Both the position numbers and the translations under genes were made by a program. Positions 1 through 6,547 of a stretch of 10,139 bases of DNA are shown here, one piece after another; positions within the stretch are counted from its first letter, which is position 1, and each line of letters begins with the position of its first letter. The DNA comes from Spirochaetaceae bacterium. Lineage in GTDB: Bacteria; Spirochaetota; Spirochaetia; DSM-27196; PXBQ01. The stretch spans positions 1-10,139 of the forward strand of contig PXBQ01000123.1 of the NCBI GenBank assembly GCA_003566875.1, read 5' to 3'. The notes below the pieces were generated by a model, which saw nothing but the letters and a program-made list of their open reading frames with translations, searched no databases and had not been told where the DNA came from.

Positions 1-631
1 CGTCGAGTAGGACGTTCACCACCTCCGGGTCGCGAATTCCTCCGGTGGCTCCGGCGATTTTCTCGAGCGCAAGGAGCGACGCGTACGCAAGATTGTTGTC
101 CGGTAAGGTTCGTGCGTTCTGAAACTGCAACATTCGTACGATCTGCGCTGTGACGTCATTATCATCGTTCATGCCGATCAAACCGAGCGCGTACACCGCT
201 TCGGCAAGCACCATCGGTTCGTTGTCTTCCGAAACGACCGTCATGAGGGCCACCTTTGCGCGCTCGCCGCCGACCTCACCGAGAAGGTTCGCCGCAACGC
301 GCCGAACATCGGGAAAGTTATTCGTCACCGTGTTGCCCGAACGCACTTGCCGCATCGTGCCTTCGGTTGCGAGCGCTTCGAGCACGATAAGCATCCCGGG
401 ATTGTCGCGGTCGATGGTACCGTCGTCGATCATCGCCCGAATACTCTGCAGCGCGAGCATCTTCATCTCGCGGTCCGAGGACAACGCTTGCGAACGGATG
501 ATCTGCAGCTCGATATCCTGACTCAAGTACAGGTCCTCTATCGTCCGCGGAGGTCGGTCGGCCGCAGATTGCGCCGAGACAGACGCAGCGACGAGAACCA
601 CAAGACCGATAAACACAACTACTTTTCGCAT
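1..631 (-). CDS. Secreted HEAT-repeat protein, 3' end beyond window
   Basis: The frame is open from an ATG at 631 down to the left edge, giving 210 residues without a stop, so the C-terminus is missing. The start is well supported: AGGAG lies 6 bases upstream, and the protein opens with a textbook signal peptide (Met-Arg-Lys, a hydrophobic core of about 13 residues, then VSA before Gln21), so cleavage after Ala20 is expected. The mature part is alpha-helical with HEAT-type helical pairs. The clearest runs from about residue 107 to 153, with the typical PDVRRVAANLLGEVG signature followed by AEAVYALGLIG. Earlier helices at about 54-68 and 78-92 fit the same pattern. HEAT arrays are protein-binding scaffolds, so an export-linked or periplasmic binding role is likely, but the partner is unknown. 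It lies 39 bases after the lipoprotein gene on the same strand and is probably co-transcribed with it. Family confidence is good; function is unassigned. Confidence 0.85.
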   Translation of the reverse strand, partial: MRKVVVFIGLVVLVAASVSAQSAADRPPRTIEDLYLSQDIELQIIRSQALSSDREMKMLALQSIRAMIDDGTIDRDNPGMLIVLEALATEGTMRQVRSGNTVTNNFPDVRRVAANLLGEVGGERAKVALMTVVSEDNEPMVLAEAVYALGLIGMNDDNDVTAQIVRMLQFQNARTLPDNNLAYASLLALEKIAGATGGIRDPEVVNVLLD

Positions 632-637
632 CCGTTA

Positions 638-642
638 CTCCT
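638..642 (-). promoter_or_regulatory. Shine-Dalgarno of the HEAT-repeat gene
   Basis: AGGAG on the minus strand sits 6 bases before the ATG at 631. It fixes the start and contrasts with the upstream lipoprotein gene, which has no such sequence. This fits the HEAT gene being translated as an operon-internal cistron. Confidence 0.7.
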
Positions 643-670
643 AACGCACCTGTATCGTCTCAACTATAAC

Positions 671-1339
671 TTAAAAGAGGTCTATTTTCCAGACGCCGTC
701 GGTGTTTTTCAACTGGTACAGAATCACCGGCTGCCCTTGTACCACCATGATCGCGATGACCGTATCGTCGTTGACAAACTCCAGATCGTCGAGCCGTGCG
801 TTTGCTCTGCTCGGCGCGACGACCCAGTTGAAATAGTCCTCAAGCGAGCGAAGAACGATGTTGTTTCGCTGCAGAATCGGGCTCTGCGATCGTGCGCGCA
901 GAGTTTCAGGGTCCGAGAACTCGTCGATGTACGTCTGCGTCAGGTACCGCTTCCAGTGCTCAAAGTCCCGATCCCGGATGATCTCGTTCAGGATACCGAT
1001 CGTCTTTTCGACTTCGTCAAACGTCTTGACGTACACTTCTTCGGTGACGACAAACGGCGCGTCGTTGCCGCCTGATATCGTTTCCGGTTCGGGTTCGGCG
1101 TCATCAGGCTCGGTGATCTCGTCGTCGGGGTCCGGATCAACCGCGGGGGCGGGATCCGCTTCCGGGGCCGGGTCGGCGATGGGCTCGGGAGGTTGTACCT
1201 CTACCGGATCTTGTTCCGGCTCCTCAGACGGTTCTTCGAGAAGGATCGGTTCTTCGGGTACGTCGGGCGGTTGCCCCGCGCACGAAACCACGAAACCGAA
1301 CACGACCACCGATGCGGCAACGATCCACCATTTCACCAT
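671..1339 (-). CDS. Acidic Pro/Glu-rich lipoprotein
   Basis: This encodes a 222-residue envelope lipoprotein of unknown function. From the ATG at 1339 the N-terminus is a lipoprotein signal peptide: Met-Val-Lys, a strongly hydrophobic stretch, then VVSC with the lipidated cysteine at position 20. Val at -3 is a relaxed lipobox of the kind common in spirochaetes. Residues about 23-89 form a low-complexity linker rich in Glu, Pro, Asp and Ala (EEP, DPAP and DPDP units), likely an extended, very acidic tether. Residues about 97-222 look like a compact alpha+beta domain: helices near 106-140, then beta-like strands, ending GVWKIDLF before the stop. This could be an NTF2-like fold, but I cannot confirm that. 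The frame extends upstream to 1408, but that start would bury the signal peptide and run through the promoter, so I reject it. The HEAT-repeat gene follows 39 bases downstream, suggesting a two-gene envelope unit. Confidence 0.85.
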   Translation of the reverse strand: MVKWWIVAASVVVFGFVVSCAGQPPDVPEEPILLEEPSEEPEQDPVEVQPPEPIADPAPEADPAPAVDPDPDDEITEPDDAEPEPETISGGNDAPFVVTEEVYVKTFDEVEKTIGILNEIIRDRDFEHWKRYLTQTYIDEFSDPETLRARSQSPILQRNNIVLRSLEDYFNWVVAPSRANARLDDLEFVNDDTVIAIMVVQGQPVILYQLKNTDGVWKIDLF

Positions 1340-1345
1340 ACGCCG

Positions 1346-1375
1346 ATTGTACGTATCCGATGCGCCCTTTGTCAA
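1346..1375 (-). promoter_or_regulatory. Sigma70-type promoter abutting the lipoprotein ATG
   Basis: On the minus strand TTGACA (1370-1375, a perfect -35) is followed after 18 bases by TACAAT (1346-1351, 5 of 6 to the -10 consensus). Six bases then separate the -10 box from the ATG at 1339. Transcription normally begins about 7 bases after the -10 box, which is the A of the ATG, and there is no Shine-Dalgarno sequence. The message is therefore probably leaderless. Confidence 0.65.
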
Positions 1376-1378
1376 ACG

Positions 1379-1401
1379 TCGCTCCAAAGGCAATCGCTCC
1401 A
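1379..1401 (-). repeat. Direct repeat TGGAGCGA x2 upstream of the lipoprotein promoter
   Basis: Two identical 8-base copies read TGGAGCGA on the minus strand, at 1394-1401 and 1379-1386, separated by 7 bases (15 bases start to start). The nearer copy ends 3 bases before the -35 box of the lipoprotein promoter, where an activator would bind. The copies could be there by chance. Confidence 0.35.
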
Positions 1402-1427
1402 CCGTCAACCGACCTTAAATGGCCCGG

Positions 1428-3350
1428 TCATTTCCCGAGAACTTTTAACATGTAGAGTTCGAGGTAGCGCTGCAGCGACTCTTTGTCCCTGAGCCGCTCG
1501 AAAGCCTCGGCCTCCGAAAGCTTCCGTCCGAGATACTCGATACGCTCCTTGTCGGGGGGAACGAGCCGAGTTCCGACGCGCATTTTCCGCAGGAAATCGC
1601 GCGCGAGACTGTTTACGTCCTCGACGAGATTCGCCTTCGCCGTCGGATCGAGCAGATTGTTCCAGCGTTCGATCAGTTCGGCAAGGGTTTCGTCGACCGT
1701 GCGATTGTCGCCTACGTACTGCTTCTGTACATCGCGGACCGCATCCTTGAACGCGTTAATGCGTGCTTTCGACGTGACGGCTTTGCCTCGCTCGCCCTGT
1801 TCACTCGTCCCAGGATCGTCATCCGACTCATCGACAAGTTTCTCGCGCCGAATACCCAGGAAAAGCCGTTTGAATACCTTGACCAGCGTCGAGATAATCG
1901 GAACCGCCTGCCAAAACGGCAACATGAGTCGGGCGTCCGAGTAGATACGGGCGCGGTCGAGCCTCAGAACACTTGTGAGCGGCGCCAACGTGTTCTTCTT
2001 CGCGTCGAACAATCGGTTGACGTTCTCGAGTGCGTCGCGCGATAGATTCGCCTCCTTCGCGGCGAGATAGACGAGGTCGTACCGAAGCAAACCGCGAAGC
2101 AACGGGAATTGCTCCGCTGTCGTTCTCTCGACATGCGCCTCGAATGCCTGGTCGTCGTCCATCATCTTGTACTTCTGGTCCTGTCGCAACGCGGCGTACC
2201 ACGCCTGCGCGTAAGAATGCGACAACTCATCCGACGCTTCCTGGATCTTGTTGAGCAACAACGGCAACAGTGCTTCTCGTGCGACGAAGTACTCCCGGTT
2301 TCCCGGCGCCCGGACGTTCACGATATCGGGCAGTGACTCCTTGTCCGGCGACGCGATCCGTTTCTGGAGATAGCGCGTGATCTCGTCGTTGGGGACCTTC
2401 TTCGAGAGGGGAACTCCTTTGTTGTCGGTAAACGCGAGGATTTGCGACACCGTGTACGCGTACGGCGGTTTTCGAAGAGTGTTTTCAAGGGTTTTCAACG
2501 TCATTTCGGTGTCGCGCTCCTTCTGCGCGCTGCTCTTGAAAAAGACGTTGTAGTAACCCAGGAGATACGCGGCCTGACAGTAACTGTGTTCTTCGAGCAA
2601 CTTGTCTTTCTTCTGTCCGAGTTCCTTTATTATGACGCTCGAGAGCTGTGTCCAGAACAGAAACGAAAGCTCGGTCGGCGAGAGGATCGCGGACACGGCG
2701 TCACCCGGCGTGGTGAGAGTCGTATTCAGGAACCCCTGAAGAGTCGCTTCCTTCTGGCGGAAAACGGGCTGGAGTTTGCTGCGGACGTAACTCGCATTCT
2801 TTTCGCTCCGCAGATACACGCGGATCTTCTGAACGCAGAACTCGATTATTCGCCGCGGAACCAGCTCGCCGGTCACGAGCAGGCTTTTGATCTCGTCGGG
2901 AAACAATAGCCGGAATACCCGGGTCTTTTTATCCGAGACCGTGGAAAGCAGATCGATGAAGTCGGATTTCACGTCGACCGGCGTGATCGAGTCCGACGGG
3001 ATCTCGACACCGATAGTGTCCTCGGTCGGGAAAGGATGATCGGGGCGGTCTTCGATTTTCTTGTACTCCCGAAGAATCAACAACGCGTAGTACTCGGGGT
3101 AGTGAATAGCGACAACTTTGCCGTCGGCGTACTGCAAAGAGCAACGTCCTGCCTCTTCAAGCGCTATCAACCGCGCGGCCAGGATGTTCTCGGTGTTGTC
3201 GTCGAGGTCCTCGAGTCCGCTGTTGTCATCGCCAAATTTTTCCAGGTACTTGTACGTAAATGCAAGGAGAGCCGTGAACGACGTCCGGGGGTTTTGATTC
3301 CTTCGCACATGCATCTGAAGAATTTTGAGCACATCCGCTTCGGTCGACAT
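1428..3350 (-). CDS. Large conserved-looking orphan protein, mostly helical
   Basis: I do not recognise this 640-residue protein. The open frame reaches back to a GTG at 3392, but that codon has no Shine-Dalgarno sequence. The ATG at 3350 has GGAG 11 bases upstream and a promoter-like sequence just before it, so I start there. No signal peptide is seen, so the protein is probably cytoplasmic. It is rich in charged residues and predicted to be largely helical. Residues about 475-499 (around LPFWQAVPIISTLVKVF) form the only markedly hydrophobic segment, short and flanked by basic residues, so it may be a membrane-contacting or buried helix. An acidic, Ser/Gly-containing linker at about 505-526 separates it from a C-terminal helical part with coiled-coil character (about 527-640). 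No enzyme motif (Walker A, HD, DDE, nuclease) is visible. It sits 68 bases after the exonuclease stop and before the lipoprotein gene. Normal length and uninterrupted coding make it a real gene; its function is unknown. Confidence 0.8.
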   Translation of the reverse strand: MSTEADVLKILQMHVRRNQNPRTSFTALLAFTYKYLEKFGDDNSGLEDLDDNTENILAARLIALEEAGRCSLQYADGKVVAIHYPEYYALLILREYKKIEDRPDHPFPTEDTIGVEIPSDSITPVDVKSDFIDLLSTVSDKKTRVFRLLFPDEIKSLLVTGELVPRRIIEFCVQKIRVYLRSEKNASYVRSKLQPVFRQKEATLQGFLNTTLTTPGDAVSAILSPTELSFLFWTQLSSVIIKELGQKKDKLLEEHSYCQAAYLLGYYNVFFKSSAQKERDTEMTLKTLENTLRKPPYAYTVSQILAFTDNKGVPLSKKVPNDEITRYLQKRIASPDKESLPDIVNVRAPGNREYFVAREALLPLLLNKIQEASDELSHSYAQAWYAALRQDQKYKMMDDDQAFEAHVERTTAEQFPLLRGLLRYDLVYLAAKEANLSRDALENVNRLFDAKKNTLAPLTSVLRLDRARIYSDARLMLPFWQAVPIISTLVKVFKRLFLGIRREKLVDESDDDPGTSEQGERGKAVTSKARINAFKDAVRDVQKQYVGDNRTVDETLAELIERWNNLLDPTAKANLVEDVNSLARDFLRKMRVGTRLVPPDKERIEYLGRKLSEAEAFERLRDKESLQRYLELYMLKVLGK

Positions 3351-3361
3351 TCGATTTGGGT

Positions 3362-3365
3362 CTCC
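3362..3365 (-). promoter_or_regulatory. Probable Shine-Dalgarno of the orphan gene
   Basis: GGAG on the minus strand lies 11 bases before the ATG at 3350, slightly further than ideal. It favours that ATG over the GTG at 3392, which has no such sequence. If the promoter just upstream is correct, this site lies at the very 5' end of the transcript. Confidence 0.4.
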
Positions 3366-3371
3366 ACGCGT

Positions 3372-3400
3372 ATAGTAATTCGTTTTCTGCACCCGCGCAA
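3372..3400 (-). promoter_or_regulatory. Candidate promoter of the orphan gene
   Basis: On the minus strand TTGCGC (3395-3400) and TACTAT (3372-3377) are separated by 17 bases. The -10 matches 5 of 6 consensus bases; the -35 keeps TTG and the final bases are weak. The predicted start, near 3365, leaves a leader of about 15 bases before the ATG at 3350. A perfect 12-base palindrome overlaps the -35 box. Confidence 0.4.
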
Positions 3401-3407
3401 GCTTGCG
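3396..3407. repeat. 12-base perfect palindrome CGCAAGCTTGCG
   Basis: This perfect palindrome without a loop lies in the 68-base gap between the exonuclease and the orphan gene and overlaps the candidate -35 box. No T-run follows on the minus strand, so it is not an intrinsic terminator. A dimeric repressor site is the natural alternative, unproven. Confidence 0.4.
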
Positions 3408-3418
3408 GCAAAAGCATA

Positions 3419-3994
3419 CTACCCAAGAATCTCAGAAATCGGCAGGTCGCCCATGAAACTCAGCTCGGCAACGCACGCGTTGAAAACCTTCATACAGTTG
3501 TACGCGTCGTCGAGCGCGCGGTGCGCGGTATTCGGTGGAATGTTCAGGAACGCGACTAAATTCTGAAGCGAGTAACTCTGTCGTCGCGGATACGCCTTGA
3601 TCGCTACGGCCATACTGTCGACGATCGGATTGCGAACATCGGGAGAGCCACATTGCTGCAGAGCCGCGCGAAGAAAACCGAGATCAAACGCGGCGTTATG
3701 CGCAACAAGAACCGATTCACCGATAAACGCCATGAACTCCCGCAGTGTCGCGTCGATCGGTGGTTTTCCCGCGACCATCGCGTCCGAGATACCGCTGACC
3801 TTTGACGCCTCCGGAGAAATCCGGATTCCAGGGCTAACGAGGGTCGAGAACGTTCCGAGGACCGTTTCACCACGGAACTTAACCGCACCGAACTCGACAA
3901 TCTTGTCGTGAGGCGGGTATAGACCGGTTGTTTCGAAGTCAAACGCGGTGAAAACCGTATCGGCCACCGCGGCGTCGAGATTCGGCGAGGTCAT
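3419..3994 (-). CDS. DEDDh-family 3'-5' exonuclease (DnaQ-like)
   Basis: This 191-residue protein is a complete DnaQ-fold exonuclease domain, removing nucleotides from 3' ends with two metal ions. All catalytic residues are visible: Asp19 and Glu21 in FDFETTG (ExoI), Asp104 in HNAAFDLGFL (ExoII), and His158 and Asp163 in HRALDDA (ExoIII, the H-x4-D form that defines DEDDh). The length is that of the bare nuclease domain. Compared with E. coli epsilon (about 243 residues) it lacks the C-terminal tail that binds the polymerase alpha subunit, so it may be a stand-alone proofreading or repair exonuclease. It is not typical of oligoribonuclease or RNase T. The ATG overlaps the stop of the upstream mutase gene as ATGA, with AAGGG 6 bases before it, pointing to translational coupling in a shared operon. 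Family confidence is high; the exact substrate is unknown. Confidence 0.93.
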   Translation of the reverse strand: MTSPNLDAAVADTVFTAFDFETTGLYPPHDKIVEFGAVKFRGETVLGTFSTLVSPGIRISPEASKVSGISDAMVAGKPPIDATLREFMAFIGESVLVAHNAAFDLGFLRAALQQCGSPDVRNPIVDSMAVAIKAYPRRQSYSLQNLVAFLNIPPNTAHRALDDAYNCMKVFNACVAELSFMGDLPISEILG

Positions 3995-5763
3995 TGGGTA
4001 CCCTTTTCGGCTTCGTCGATTGTGCCGTTTACGTAGCCCGAGATCGTCTCGATTTTTTCCCGCACCCGCGACCGGGCCGTCTCAAGCGCGATACCCGGCG
4101 CCTCACAACACGAGACGTAGAACTTGATTTTCGGCTCGGTGCCCGAAGGACGCGCGGAAAGGATACTCCCGTCCTCGAACACAAACTGAAGCACGTTGGA
4201 GCGAGGAAGATCGATATCGGCGCGTGTCGCGCTCGTCGTCCGATCCGTGGTTTCCCCGGTCAGGAAGTCACGTACCGTCTCGACGCGAAGGCCCGCGATT
4301 TCGAACGGCGGCCCCTCGCGCAGACCGTCCATCAGTCCGGTCATGACGTCCAGACCCGATTTCCCGGTGAAGTATCGCGATAACGTGTTCTCCTCGAAGT
4401 ACCCGTACTCAAGGTAGATCTCGTTCAACCGACCGAGCACGGACTTTCCCGCGCGTCGATGGTACAGAGCCATTTCGCACGTCATCACGGCTGCCGAGAC
4501 CGCGTCCTTGTCACGAACTTCCGTTCCGATCAGGTATCCGTAGCTCTCCTCGCCGCCGATCACGTACGTAGGACCGTTTCTCTGCGACTCGAATCTCCGG
4601 ATCAACGCCGCGATGTGTTTAAACCCGGTCAGCGTGTCAAAGCAAGTCGCACCATACCGACGCGCGATCCGTTTCTGCAGTTCGGTCGTCACGATCGTTT
4701 TCACGAACGCGGGCTTTTTCGGAAGTCGCTTCAACTCGGACAGCGACGAGAAGACATAATCCACCAGCAACGCGCCGAGTTGGTTTCCCGTCACGAGCAC
4801 AAACTCATCGCCGTCCGGGACCGCGATCCCGATCCGGTCGCTGTCCGGATCGGTACCGATCACCAGGTCCGCGCCGTTTCGCTTCGCGAGCTCGATCGCC
4901 ATCTCGAGCGCAGCGCCGTCCTCGGGATTCGGCGATGCGACGGTCGGGAACTCGCCGTCGGGCTCGCGCTGTTCGGGTACCGTCACGACGTCGATCCCGA
5001 GTTCTCCGAGCGTTCTCTCGACCAACATCGCACCGGTACCGTGCAGCGGCGTGTACACGACGTTCAACTCCGATCCGTGATCGATCGTCAACTTGGGCCT
5101 GATCGCGACGCTTTTCGCCGCCGTAACAAACGCGTCATCGATCTCGTCGTCGATGTACACGAGAAGCCTCTTTTTCTCGGCGGTCTTCTGAGGCATCACG
5201 TGCGGAGCACGCTTGACCGATCGAACTTCTTCGATAATGCCCGCATCGTGCGGAGCGACGATCTGCGCTCCGTCGTCCCAGTACACCTTGTAGCCGTTGT
5301 ACTCCGGTGGATTGTGGCTTGCGGTAACGACGATACCTACCGTCGCGCCGAGTTTCCGCACGGCGAACGACAACTCGGGCGTCGGCCGAAGCGACGAGAA
5401 CAGATACGTCTTGACCCCGTGCGCGGCAAAAACCAACGCCGCGTGATGCGCGAACTCGGACGAGTACCGGCGGCAATCATACGCGATTACCGCGGCGGGT
5501 TCTTCGGTGGTCGCGTTTTTTTCGACGTACGTCGCGAGGCCCTCGGTCGCACGCTGTACGACGTACGGGTTAATGCGGTTATACCCGCCGCCGATCACGC
5601 CGCGCAATCCACCGGTACCGAACTCGAGCTCGGTATAGAACCTGTCTTCGAGTTCCTCCCAGTTCTCGGCTTTGATCAGCTCCTCGATTTGTTTGCGGAA
5701 CGTATCGTCTTTCTCAAGCGAGAGATACTCTCGAGCCTTCGCCTGAATCTCTGCCTTTTCCAT
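3991..5763 (-). CDS. Alpha-D-phosphohexomutase (PgcA/PGM2-type phosphoglucomutase)
   Basis: This 590-residue cytoplasmic enzyme interconverts sugar 1- and 6-phosphates, most likely glucose 1-phosphate and glucose 6-phosphate, linking glycolysis to nucleotide-sugar and polysaccharide synthesis. All four family signatures are intact: TASHNPPEYNGYK (147-159) with the phosphoserine at Ser149; GTDPDSDR (303-310) with metal-binding Asp305, Asp307 and Asp309; the sugar-specificity loop GGEESYG (403-409); and the phosphate-binding RPSGTEPK (538-545). The length and the NPPEYNGYK form of the serine loop match the Bacillus PgcA / human PGM2 branch rather than the shorter (about 450-residue) ManB/GlmM branches. 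Phosphopentomutase or phosphomannomutase activity cannot be ruled out. The start is supported by AGGAAGGG 5 bases upstream. It lies 24 bases after the HAD phosphatase gene and overlaps the exonuclease gene, so the three probably form one operon. Confidence 0.95.
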   Translation of the reverse strand: MEKAEIQAKAREYLSLEKDDTFRKQIEELIKAENWEELEDRFYTELEFGTGGLRGVIGGGYNRINPYVVQRATEGLATYVEKNATTEEPAAVIAYDCRRYSSEFAHHAALVFAAHGVKTYLFSSLRPTPELSFAVRKLGATVGIVVTASHNPPEYNGYKVYWDDGAQIVAPHDAGIIEEVRSVKRAPHVMPQKTAEKKRLLVYIDDEIDDAFVTAAKSVAIRPKLTIDHGSELNVVYTPLHGTGAMLVERTLGELGIDVVTVPEQREPDGEFPTVASPNPEDGAALEMAIELAKRNGADLVIGTDPDSDRIGIAVPDGDEFVLVTGNQLGALLVDYVFSSLSELKRLPKKPAFVKTIVTTELQKRIARRYGATCFDTLTGFKHIAALIRRFESQRNGPTYVIGGEESYGYLIGTEVRDKDAVSAAVMTCEMALYHRRAGKSVLGRLNEIYLEYGYFEENTLSRYFTGKSGLDVMTGLMDGLREGPPFEIAGLRVETVRDFLTGETTDRTTSATRADIDLPRSNVLQFVFEDGSILSARPSGTEPKIKFYVSCCEAPGIALETARSRVREKIETISGYVNGTIDEAEKGTQ

Positions 5764-5768
5764 CGGTT

Positions 5769-5776
5769 CCCTTCCT
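5769..5776 (-). promoter_or_regulatory. Shine-Dalgarno of the phosphohexomutase gene
   Basis: AGGAAGGG on the minus strand ends 5 bases before the ATG at 5763, inside the 24-base gap after the HAD gene. It is the strongest ribosome binding site in the window and confirms the start. Confidence 0.7.
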
Positions 5777-5787
5777 GTAATCCGGAC

Positions 5788-6480
5788 TCAGGTTGTAGAC
5801 GCGTCAACGGCAAACCGTGCCGGCGCGTCCGGTGTGTATCCGAGCAACTCCGCGAGTTGTTCGGCAGAATCGACGATGTGATCGGCACCGGCCAAGCTCG
5901 CCCTCGGCCGGTATCCCCACGAGACGCCGATAGAGACCATCCCCGCGTTTATCGCGGTTTCGACGTCGACTTCCGAGTCACCGACGAAACACGCGGCCGG
6001 CGGTTCTACGCCGACGCGCGCGAGGATATCGAGAGTCGCGGTCGGGTCGGGCTTCCGGGGCTGGTTCGGGTCGAATCCGCGCGCTTCGACAAAATCGATC
6101 GACGGCAACGCGCCGCGGAGCACCGTCTCGACGAGTTCATCGGCCTTGTTCGTCACAACCGCGAGCGGGATGTTCATCGCGCGCAACCCGCGCAGGATCT
6201 CGAGGATCCCGCGATACGGCACGGTCTTCTCCACGGGTTTACGTGCGTACTCGGCGAGCAGCTCACTGCGCATCGTCTCACGCTCGCGCGCCGACACGCC
6301 CGTTGGCGCGGCGCGCCGGATCAGTTCGGGCATGCCCCACCCCAGCATCGCACGAAACGTCTCGCTGTGATGCGTTGGATAACCTCTATTCTGCAGGACG
6401 GTGTTCATCGCGACCGCGATATCTGGTAGAGTGTCGAGCAATGTACCGTCAAGGTCAAAAACCACTGCCTGAAATTGCAT
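5788..6480 (-). CDS. gph: HAD hydrolase, phosphoglycolate phosphatase-like
   Basis: This 230-residue HAD-superfamily phosphatase most resembles phosphoglycolate phosphatase, which removes 2-phosphoglycolate formed from damaged DNA 3' ends or by side reactions. Motif I is FDLDGTLLD with nucleophile Asp9 and acid/base Asp11, motif II is VVTNK with Thr110, motif III is Lys143 in RKPDP, and motif IV is VGDSEVDVETAINAG with Asp168 and Asp172. The helical cap between residues about 16 and 88 is the C1 type. The HAD family is promiscuous, so other small phosphoesters or a nucleotide (as in PpaX or YjjG relatives) are possible. The start is fixed because motif I must lie within the first ten residues. 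There is no Shine-Dalgarno sequence; instead a promoter -10 box lies 6 bases before the ATG. It heads the operon with the mutase and exonuclease and is divergent from the methyltransferase gene. Confidence 0.9.
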   Translation of the reverse strand: MQFQAVVFDLDGTLLDTLPDIAVAMNTVLQNRGYPTHHSETFRAMLGWGMPELIRRAAPTGVSARERETMRSELLAEYARKPVEKTVPYRGILEILRGLRAMNIPLAVVTNKADELVETVLRGALPSIDFVEARGFDPNQPRKPDPTATLDILARVGVEPPAACFVGDSEVDVETAINAGMVSIGVSWGYRPRASLAGADHIVDSAEQLAELLGYTPDAPARFAVDASTT

Positions 6481-6486
6481 GCGCCA

Positions 6487-6515
6487 AGGATAGCCGGGAC
6501 ATTTCGTTCGGTCAA
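6487..6515 (-). promoter_or_regulatory. Promoter abutting the HAD phosphatase ATG
   Basis: On the minus strand TTGACC (6510-6515, 5 of 6) and TATCCT (6487-6492, 4 of 6) are separated by the ideal 17 bases. Six bases then separate the -10 box from the ATG at 6480, exactly the spacing seen at the lipoprotein gene. The predicted first transcribed base is the A of the ATG, so the message is probably leaderless. Confidence 0.5.
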
Positions 6516-6520
6516 GAACG
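6505..6520. repeat. Inverted repeat CGTTC-N6-GAACG in the divergent region
   Basis: Five-base arms CGTTC (6505-6509) and GAACG (6516-6520) flank GGTCAA, which is the complement of the HAD promoter -35 box. On the plus strand it is followed by GTTTTT, but the stem is too short for a convincing terminator. It might be an operator controlling the divergent pair; chance is also likely. Confidence 0.25.
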
Positions 6521-6534
6521 GTTTTTCACGCACC

Positions 6535-6539
6535 GAGGA
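6535..6539 (+). promoter_or_regulatory. Shine-Dalgarno of the methyltransferase gene
   Basis: GAGGA on the plus strand lies 8 bases before the ATG at 6548. I find no convincing -35/-10 pair for this gene in the 67-base divergent region, so its promoter may lie inside the start of the HAD gene. Confidence 0.5.
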
Positions 6540-6547
6540 CCGCTCGC

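Noticed and set aside
347..1075. A 242-codon plus-strand frame
   Set aside because: Antisense to the HEAT-repeat and lipoprotein genes and crosses their intergenic region; no start signal or domain.
1340..1408. Longer N-terminus for the lipoprotein
   Set aside because: It would place 23 charged residues before the signal peptide and translate through the promoter.
858..1418. A Ser/Gly-rich 186-codon plus-strand frame
   Set aside because: The low complexity is the mirror image of the Pro/Glu linker codons of the lipoprotein on the other strand.
3351..3392. GTG start for the orphan protein
   Set aside because: No Shine-Dalgarno sequence, and the candidate -10 box lies downstream of it.
3396..3407. 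Palindrome after the exonuclease gene as intrinsic terminator
   Set aside because: No loop and no T-run follows on the transcribed strand.
4459..6429. A 656-codon open frame on the plus strand
   Set aside because: It lies antisense across the mutase and HAD genes, both with complete catalytic motifs. Its product is Arg/Asp/His-rich and matches nothing, the usual reverse-frame shadow in GC-rich DNA.
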